The translations under genes were made by a program, and so were the position numbers. Below, piece after piece: positions 6,699 to 11,998 of a DNA stretch of 11,998 nt (its first letter is position 1; every line of letters begins with the position of its first letter). The DNA is from Cyclostephanos tholiformis (Eukaryota; Bacillariophyta; Thalassiosirophyceae; Thalassiosirales; Thalassiosiraceae): NCBI GenBank assembly GCA_036939975.1, contig JALLPB010000957.1, positions 1 through 11,998 of the forward strand, read 5' to 3'. The notes beneath the pieces were generated by a model, which searched no databases, had not been told where the DNA came from, and saw only the letters and a program-made list of their open reading frames with translations.

Positions 6699-8576
6699 TC
6701 ATTCGTCAGCGAAGGAATACCAACGCGAGTCATCGTCTTCCAGCCACGTCGTCCTTTCGATTAGATTCTTACACATCAAATAATGTGTGCGTCCATGATG
6801 GGCCCCATCATGAAGGTTCAGGGAAGCCGTAAACTGCGCATATATGGGTTCTCGCTTGTCTAGGTAGTGATAGCCACATTTTTCGTACATGGCGCACGCT
6901 GCTCGGTTGGTCACATCGACGTGGAGGTAGATGGTTTCGACGTCACGGAGGACAGCGACCTTGTCCACTGCTCTCATTAGCTTGGAACCCGCACCGCATC
7001 TCCGGGCATCTGTCCTGACGGCCACTTCTGTTACGTACATGAGCGATCCTTTTGGCCGTGCGTCTCCAAGCATAGTTCCTCGGAATTCTTGGTGGCTGCA
7101 TTCGACGCTCCCTATTATTGATAGTTCATTTGTGTTAAGAGTAGAGGTGTCGACAGCAACTCCAGAAGAGACATATGTCACCGTTACATCTCGACCGGGT
7201 CTTACAGTTAACGATTGCGATGGGGTGTCAAGTATTGAGTTATCAGTGAATTGATGATTATTTTTTGCTCCAAACTCATGTCCTTTCTCTATCCTGGAAT
7301 GCATCTCATTGAGGTATGGATGATTCATTCTATTTCCTCCTAGTATTTCCTCCGCCACCAAAACCACTGCCCCCCTTCTCCTTCGTATATTTAATACTTC
7401 TACCGATCGATTCCGAAAAATACGCTGCTGCTCTTTGTCGAATCTAGAGAAGACTGATAGCCGAAGGTTGGCAATATGCGTGTCGTCAGAAGAGTGCGGT
7501 ATCGAAGAGCGGACGGTAACTTGGGATACGTCACTGTTCCGAGGGTTGCCAACTAAAACTGCACCAGGAAGAGGAGGGATATTGGGGAACTGCTCTTGAA
7601 CAACCTCCCCTAATATTCCCATAGATGTCGTGCCTGGAGGGGGTGAGGTATTATGCGATTCTGTGAATGATGCAACATTGACACTTTGTTGTTGGATTAA
7701 AGAATCTTGGGAACTCAGCATATCTCCCACAGCAGATTGGATCAGATTCTTCCACTTGTGGGGAAATAATTTTGATGTTGGTGCATCGCCGAAGGTCAAG
7801 CTAGTATTTCCGTGTGATTTATTTCCAAAACTTTGCACATCTTCAGTCACTGATGCTGCAGCCAATGCTGCTAAGCGCACTGTGCCCAAGACTTTTGTCA
7901 TAGCCCCCACACTTTGATCTCTACCAACTCTCTTGCTTTTGCTCACATGTGCCATGGCTTGTAATGATCGTCCAGTACTCGTGGATGATCTTTTAGTGGT
8001 GCCAGCAATCCTTACACGGCGAAAGTAGGCATTATTTGCCATGGCATTGCGGATTTTTGTTTTATCAGAATCATAGTCATTCAAACTGTCTTCTCTTTCG
8101 ATTTTGTTCTCGTTGCATGTATATCCTTCGGTGTCATGAATTTCATCCAAGTTGACATCCTGTTCATCTTGCAATATACAACTCGAAACAAATCGGCCTG
8201 AGCAATCAATCTCTGACATTGTTTGTGAAGTGATATCATTACGCTCGGCTGCTAAAATAGTTGAACTGGAGGCGACTTTTCCTCCGTGACCAGACAGCAC
8301 TGTTGATGACAGCGGTGCACAACTAGATAATGGAGTGCCGGTCCCATTTGACCTGCTTGTTTCAATTGTGATTAGATTTTCAGCGACGGCCCATAATCCT
8401 GGTCTAGGGTAAGTGATTTTACATGACCCAGGATAACGATATTTCGGAGAAAATGACGGTTGTTGGCGGCTGATTTGCGCAGTGTGAATTGTCGGACAAA
8501 GCCCCAAGGATGAGGGAAGTATCAGCGTTCCGACGACTGCAACAGTTTCAAGGACGTGCATCTTCTTTGGATTCAA
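6699..8576 (-). CDS. GNAT-family N-acetyltransferase with long N-terminal extension, possibly secretory or plastid-routed
   Basis: A single open frame of 625 aa with an acetyl-CoA-dependent GNAT domain at its C-terminus. It starts near residue 370 (LSVFSRFDKEQQRIFRNRSV, then GAVVLVAEE near 403-411). After an insertion of about 70 residues it continues with SIIGSVECS (about 484-492) and YVTEVAVRTDARR, followed by the acetyl-CoA loop R525-R-C-G-A-G-S-K532 (the R/Q-x-x-G-x-G/A motif). It ends with YLHVDVTNRAACAMYEKCGY, the typical motif-B 'N..A...Y...GF' helix. The substrate cannot be told; a protein or small amine is possible. The N-terminus has a hydrophobic stretch (METs at 1 and 6, then TVAVVGTLILPSSLGL) that looks like a signal peptide, so the protein may enter the ER or plastid route, but no AFAP motif is seen. 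Residues about 40-365 match nothing I know. GC content is lower than in the upstream genes. The gene is convergent with the bilin reductase gene, 177 bases apart. Confidence 0.8.
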   Translation of the reverse strand: MNPKKMHVLETVAVVGTLILPSSLGLCPTIHTAQISRQQPSFSPKYRYPGSCKITYPRPGLWAVAENLITIETSRSNGTGTPLSSCAPLSSTVLSGHGGKVASSSTILAAERNDITSQTMSEIDCSGRFVSSCILQDEQDVNLDEIHDTEGYTCNENKIEREDSLNDYDSDKTKIRNAMANNAYFRRVRIAGTTKRSSTSTGRSLQAMAHVSKSKRVGRDQSVGAMTKVLGTVRLAALAAASVTEDVQSFGNKSHGNTSLTFGDAPTSKLFPHKWKNLIQSAVGDMLSSQDSLIQQQSVNVASFTESHNTSPPPGTTSMGILGEVVQEQFPNIPPLPGAVLVGNPRNSDVSQVTVRSSIPHSSDDTHIANLRLSVFSRFDKEQQRIFRNRSVEVLNIRRRRGAVVLVAEEILGGNRMNHPYLNEMHSRIEKGHEFGAKNNHQFTDNSILDTPSQSLTVRPGRDVTVTYVSSGVAVDTSTLNTNELSIIGSVECSHQEFRGTMLGDARPKGSLMYVTEVAVRTDARRCGAGSKLMRAVDKVAVLRDVETIYLHVDVTNRAACAMYEKCGYHYLDKREPIYAQFTASLNLHDGAHHGRTHYLMCKNLIERTTWLEDDDSRWYSFADE

Positions 8577-8903
8577 TGAATAGAATTCACATCCAGATTC
8601 GACTCAATCCTCTCCTTTAACGGATGATGTTGTCATGCGACACTTTATCATACTATGAATACCAAGCAAAGAGGCGGGGACGCCTGGTTACTACAAACGG
8701 CGCCCGTCCCCACGTCTTCCGTTTCAATGGCACTGGTGCGTGATCGAGAAGAATTCCAAGCAGCTCTACGATAAAAAAATAGAGCTAGGTAGTAATAAAC
8801 CAAATCGGTTTTACAATAAATAATATGCGTTGTAGGGATGCATCAAAGAAAAAGAGAGATATTGTCATTTTATAAAAAAAAAATTCTAGAAACGTGTTAC
8901 GAC
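8577..8903. promoter_or_regulatory. Region upstream of the GNAT gene and of tRNA-Ser
   Basis: These 327 bases hold the presumed promoter of the minus-strand GNAT gene and the 5' flank of the plus-strand tRNA gene. An inverted GGGGACG / CGTCCCC pair (8676-8682 and 8705-8711) lies about 100-135 bases upstream of the GNAT start. The 5' flank of the tRNA is AT-rich (TTTTATAAAAAAAAAATTC, about 8869-8887). No coding frame is convincing. The regulatory roles are inferred from position. Confidence 0.4.
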
Positions 8904-8984
8904 GGATCGGTGCCGGAGTGGTTAACGGGGCAGACTTGAAATCTGCTGGCCTTTGGCCGCAGAGGTTCGAATCCTCTCCGATCC
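8904..8984 (+). tRNA. tRNA-Ser (anticodon UGA)
   Basis: A complete class II cloverleaf. The acceptor stem is GGATCGG (8904-8910) with CCGATCC (8978-8984), and the D arm is CCG..CGG with GAGTGGTTAA. The anticodon arm is GCAGA-CTTGAAA-TCTGC, giving anticodon TGA, which reads UCA. The long variable arm has a GGCC-TTT-GGCC stem, and the T arm is AGAGG-TTCGAAT-CCTCT. The long variable arm and the G discriminator (8985) are typical of serine tRNAs. No intron and no encoded CCA are present, as expected for a eukaryotic nuclear gene. The internal A and B box positions (TGGTTAACGG region and GGTTCGAAT) are intact, so it is probably functional. The first TTTT downstream is at 8995-8998. Confidence 0.97.
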
Positions 8985-8988
8985 GTTT

Positions 8989-9047
8989 GACTCCTTTTAC
9001 CAAAATCAGACTCCTTTTACCAAAATCAGACTCCTTTTACCAAAATC
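8989..9047 (+). repeat. Three tandem copies of a 20-bp unit with TTTT, directly after tRNA-Ser
   Basis: The unit GACTCCTTTTACCAAAATCA occurs at 8989-9008, 9009-9028 and 9029-9047 (the last copy lacks the final A). The copies are identical. Each carries a TTTT, the RNA polymerase III termination signal, so the tRNA gene has three consecutive terminators. The array starts four bases past the tRNA discriminator base. Confidence 0.95.
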
Positions 9048-9297
9048 CTTTTCTTTCTATTTCAGAAGTACTACTAGGTACTTTTTGTAAATCATCCAGG
9101 GGATGAATATGTAATAATTCCTCAGCGTCATTCAGTGCAATGCCAATTCTGACACCCTCACATCATCGCGGATACCTCATTGTCAAACATTTTTTTCCAC
9201 CACATAAAAGGCGCATCGATGTTTTTCTACAAATGATCAACGTAGGAATCTCATTCCTCTTGGATAGAAGACCCCCTTTGGCAGTACATCTAGTGGT
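9048..9297. other. Spacer between the tRNA repeat array and the retrotransposon remnant
   Basis: No gene or RNA is recognised in these 250 bases. A short hairpin (AAGTAC-TACTAG-GTACTT, 9066-9083) followed by a few T is present but has no supporting context. The true 5' end of the retrotransposon could lie anywhere in this spacer. Confidence 0.4.
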
Positions 9298-9323
9298 GTG
9301 ATCCCTGATGATGGCATGCCCTC

Positions 9324-9858
9324 ATGGGGATGTCCAGCAATCAGCCTGTGCAGTGTGGGATTAGCATGTCCCGTGTCACTCTATGGGGCAAAAACGGTTC
9401 CACAGACGAGGGCAGAACGACAACAGGAGACAACGATCCGTCATCGCCATCATGCAATCAGTTCGGGTCCAAATCACCATCCCTCATGATGATGCCACCT
9501 GCAATGGAGCCCACCACCAGTCACTCTACTGTGAGCACTCTTCAAACAGCAATGTTGCATAGTATGATGATTGAGTGACTGGACATTCTCCGGACCAACA
9601 AATACTGCGCCAAGAATATTGTCTAACAATGATGATAACAAGGATGAGGAAGGTACACCCGCATCAGACCTGGGCAAAGAATCATACTGTGATGACACAA
9701 GTAGCACAGCTAAATTCGACCCTGCATTGGACCTAGGCCTCAAGGAGCCCTCCAACGACGATAGTAGCACATCCACAGTCGACCTGGCCCGAAAGAGATA
9801 CCACACAGAATGGATTGACGAGATTATTGATATTGCCCCCATCAGCTCAACCACGTGA
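9324..9858 (+). pseudogene. Upstream (ORF1 or N-terminal) region of the LINE remnant, broken
   Basis: Two partial frames follow each other, 9324-9578 and then 9571-9858, with a +1 frame change where they meet. The first is rich in Ser, Thr and Met. The second is acidic, with repeats of an Asp-Leu-Gly/Ala theme (codons at 9667, 9730 and 9781), and ends in RKRYHTEWIDEIIDI. No zinc knuckle or other known domain is seen. Placement in the element is inferred, because the second frame is the one that resumes as endonuclease after a TGA-TAA double stop at 9856-9861. Confidence 0.5.
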
Positions 9859-9903
9859 TAAACAGCCAAGAAAGTCCCCTGCAGCCATCACTGTCAAACT
9901 ACA

Positions 9904-10860
9904 ATGTTGGATCCTTTGGACAATCAAGTTGCAACTAGAAAAATACTCACACAAAATGCACATGGTCTACGGTGTCGTGCACATGATAATGAAGGAAATC
10001 TCCACCTGAACTTGCCTCATGATTATATGCAATATGAACATCTTATTACATCCATGAAGTTGAAGAGTATTGATGTTTACTTTGTTCAGGAGACATGGCT
10101 TGAAGGAGATGTCTATGATGATATCATCAATGGCTATCATGTTTTCCACCACAATGGAGCAGTCGGCAATCACAACTTTCGCGGTGTTGCAATCATTTTA
10201 TCCCCTTGCTATCATGAGGGCTGGAAAGCCACAGGAGCTTGACCACTGATCACAATGGATGCAATTGGAGAATTTGCAGGATGGTTCATCAGTATCAACA
10301 TCAAGTTGGTGAGTGATGATCGTACTAGGACAAATAGCTTAATCTCTCCCTTGCCCCTGTCTACCATCCTTGCACAAAAACCGGCAATGAGGAACTTTAT
10401 CTATGCTTCCTTGAGACTCTAGATACTCTGCTCAATCTAGTTCCTGCAAAATCGGAGATCATCATGGGAGCCAATGTCAACTCAAAAATCAAGAAACTTG
10501 ACAGAATACACTCCACAGAATTCCGTGCCATGCTTGGACCACACAGTCTCCCTCAATGGAACATGAAAAGCAAGAGCCTTCTGCACATCTACCTTGCACA
10601 TTGTCTATGCATCATGAATACTTTCTTTGAACCAAAGTTGGGAAGCCCATGGTACAGCACCTGGACAAGCAAATAACCCACCAGCTCAGGAATTGTGGAT
10701 AGCCACATGCTCGATCTGATAGTATGCTCTGCATCATTACACAAGCGTGTGCGCAATTATCGCACTACCCCGGATGGATTGAAAAGCGATAATCATGCAG
10801 TTTCTCTTGACCTCAATCTCACTTCCATAAAGTACAAGTCGAAGTCATCACTGAATTATG
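9904..10860 (+). pseudogene. Endonuclease (EEP) domain of the LINE remnant, broken
   Basis: The first block is in frame from 9904: ILTQNAHGL (the usual 'QN.RGL' start), DVYFVQETWL with the catalytic Glu at 10090-10092, and GVAIILSP. A TGA at 10240-10242 interrupts it. After a frame change near 10340 it continues with VYHPCTKTG, IIMGANVNSKI (10458-10490), STEFRAMLG, a TAA at 10674, then LDLIVCSASL and KSDNHAV (10782-10802), the terminal 'SDH' motif. In GANVNSKI an Asn stands where active enzymes usually carry the Asp of 'GD.N', which suggests loss of a metal ligand as well as the broken frame. In an intact element this domain nicks target DNA. Confidence 0.85.
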
Positions 10861-11174
10861 GAGACCCGAGGAAAATATGTGAAGAGGACGAGCAATGTAA
10901 ATTATACAACAAGTATCTGCTCCAATTTACCTCCCGTGACATGTCAAATGATAATTTTTTCAAAACAGTTGTATGCACTGGCAAGATCATTGCCATCTTC
11001 ATCAATCATAACTCTGAAGGCTGGTACATGGCAAGTGAGAAAATCCTTGCACCCGCCATTCAAGAAAAAAATCATTTGCTTCACCGCCTCCATGATAGCA
11101 ATATTCTCAACCCCAACAAGATAGCCGACATCAAGATCCAACTAATAATCATGACCAATGCAACCATGACCTAA
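10861..11174 (+). pseudogene. Linker between endonuclease and reverse transcriptase of the LINE remnant
   Basis: The endonuclease frame remains open after KSDNHAV and runs to TAA 11172-11174. The sequence is helical and charged (KICEEDEQCKLYNKYLL, WYMASEKILAPAIQEKNHLL), as is normal for the region between endonuclease and reverse transcriptase. The next frame starts with an overlapping ATG (TAATG). Given the other breaks in this element, decay is a simpler reading than translational coupling. Confidence 0.6.
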
Positions 11175-11680
11175 TGGAGTTTGCAAAGGCCCGATGGTAC
11201 AAGAGGATATGTGGTAAAATTCATGAGATGAACATGGACCCACGGCTGACATGGGAAAACTTTTGCATTCTCACTGGGAGCAAAACTGCTCACCATAAAA
11301 CCAACCTCAACATGTCCATGTGTTTGGAAAATGGAGAACATGCATCGAATGCAAAGGAAAACATGTCAGTATTTGGAGCACATTTCAACAAAGTACTCAA
11401 CAACCACCAATCAGTTGGCCACATTGTCCTGGATCTTCTTGAACAAAAGCCATGCATGATGTTGATTGACAAACCAATTAGCTTCGTGGAAGTCAAATGT
11501 GCCATCAACAAGTTGAAGAAAAGGAAGGCGCCAGGCCTCAATAGAGTTCCCCCTGAAGCACTCAAAGCAATGGACAATGTCTCATGCCAAGCAGTTCATC
11601 AACACATATGTGACTTCTTTGAAGGCAAAGTTGATAATGAAGGATGACACCAAAGCCAATGTATCCCATCTATAAAATTA
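11174..11680 (+). pseudogene. N-terminal reverse transcriptase fragment of the LINE remnant
   Basis: The frame begins MEFAKARWYKRICGKIHEMN and includes FGAHFNKVLNNH, then the diagnostic AINKLKKRKAPGLNRVPPEA with ALK following (about 11500-11570). This is the 'I..LK..KAPG.D..P.E.LK' block before the RT fingers, with Asn in place of the usual Asp. TGA at 11645-11647 sits where the next conserved Trp is expected (EG-stop-HQSQCIP, as in 'W..s..vPi.K'). Similarity ends within about 30 bases after this and AT-rich DNA follows, so palm and thumb, including YxDD, are missing from the window. Confidence 0.85.
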
Positions 11681-11690
11681 AAATGCTACA

Positions 11691-11998
11691 AATAGATCAA
11701 TTTATTGTTTCTAATTTTATGTTTATTGTATCTCAGATAAGTTTATTTTATTTAATAATAAAATTTTATTTCCTCACAAAAGCCAAAAACGGATCTAAAA
11801 AAAACTGTGACAAATAGTAGTAGTTAATTGCTTCAATTTATTGTTTTATTGTATCTGTAGCATGATAAATATCAAATAGTAACATTTATTTTTTTCTTAA
11901 CAATTCACCTGAGTGATATAATCATTGTTACGTTTTAAACCAGTACCGGAATATTGGCAAAAATAAAATTTTATAGGTGATATTTACTGTTACAATTT
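11691..11998. other. AT-rich terminal stretch with short repeats, no gene seen
   Basis: About 308 bases of strongly AT-rich DNA follow the point where reverse transcriptase similarity ends. An imperfect direct repeat sharing TCAATTTATTGTTT and TTTATTGTATCT occurs at about 11697-11733 and 11833-11856. The palindrome-like AATAAAATTTTAT appears near 11757-11769 and again near 11962-11974. No coding frame is open for a useful length. It may be inserted DNA that interrupted the element, or ordinary AT-rich spacer. Confidence 0.45.

Larger units (their letters stand above)
9298..11680 (+). mobile_element. Degenerate non-LTR (LINE-type) retrotransposon remnant
   Basis: The order of parts fits a non-LTR element: an upstream acidic or Ser/Thr-rich region, an apurinic-type endonuclease (EEP fold), a helical linker, then the start of a reverse transcriptase. 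Reading is broken by in-frame stops (9856-9861, 10240-10242, 10674-10676, 11645-11647) and frame changes (near 9571, about 10340 and 11174). Homology fades at about 11680, in the first reverse transcriptase blocks, so the YxDD active site is absent from the window. The element cannot be autonomous. The left boundary is uncertain, and no target-site duplication was found. Base composition is more even than in the GC-rich host genes upstream. Confidence 0.82.

Noticed and set aside
8785..9003. 72-aa minus-strand frame over the tRNA
   Set aside because: It runs through the complete tRNA-Ser gene and the repeat array, so it is chance.
9066..9086. Hairpin AAGTAC..GTACTT plus T run as a terminator
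   Set aside because: Six-pair stem and a short T run. Intrinsic bacterial-type terminators are not expected in nuclear algal DNA, and no transcript is known to end here.
11169..11178. TAATG overlap as termination-reinitiation between LINE frames
   Set aside because: The element has several other stops and frame changes, so decay explains the overlap more simply than a translational device.
9904..11680. Endonuclease as a host DNA-repair gene
   Set aside because: It is followed by a reverse transcriptase N-terminal block in the right order and is broken by stops, which fits a LINE remnant and not a repair enzyme.
11697..11974. AT-rich direct repeats as LTRs or a CRISPR-like array
   Set aside because: The repeats are imperfect, too few and too short, with no regular spacing and no LTR end signatures.

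Overview
This window looks like nuclear DNA of a eukaryotic alga with a secondary red-type plastid, most likely a diatom or close stramenopile. The reasons are spliceosomal introns with GTGAG(T/G) donors and CAG acceptors, a plastid membrane insertase preceded by a signal peptide with an 'AFAP'-type cleavage motif, a plastid bilin-reductase gene, a nuclear-type tRNA without encoded CCA, and a decayed non-LTR retrotransposon. The species cannot be fixed from the sequence alone.

Layout. 1-246: C-terminal end of an unrecognised coding region, apparently frameshifted at its end. 412-1012: no gene seen. 1013-2853 (minus): four-exon gene for an ALB3/YidC/Oxa1-type thylakoid insertase, 444 aa when spliced. 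2854-3295: GA-rich divergent promoter region. 3296-4463 (plus): two-exon gene for a Sec66-like ER translocon subunit, 318 aa. 4464-5036: intergenic, with poly-G tracts. 5037-6521 (plus): single-exon gene for a ferredoxin-dependent bilin reductase, closest by eye to PebB, enlarged by low-complexity Ser/Asp/Ala/Gly insertions. 6699-8576 (minus): single-exon GNAT acetyltransferase with a long unrecognised N-terminal region, convergent with the bilin reductase gene. 8904-8984: tRNA-Ser(UGA), followed directly by three 20-bp repeats that each carry a TTTT. About 9298-11680: degenerate non-LTR (LINE-type) retrotransposon with endonuclease and N-terminal reverse transcriptase fragments, broken by stops and frameshifts and ending before the catalytic core. 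11691-11998: AT-rich sequence with no gene.

How the genes relate. The ALB3 and Sec66-like genes share one divergent intergenic region, and both serve insertion or translocation of membrane and secretory proteins (thylakoid and ER). The bilin reductase would act in the plastid on biliverdin-derived tetrapyrroles. Nothing in the window forms an operon-like system or a clearly new defence or mobile system. The points most worth following up are the bilin reductase in a probably phycobilisome-free lineage, the Sec66-like protein outside fungi, the possible alternative tail of ALB3, and the strand-biased poly-G tracts confined to the first 6.5 kb.
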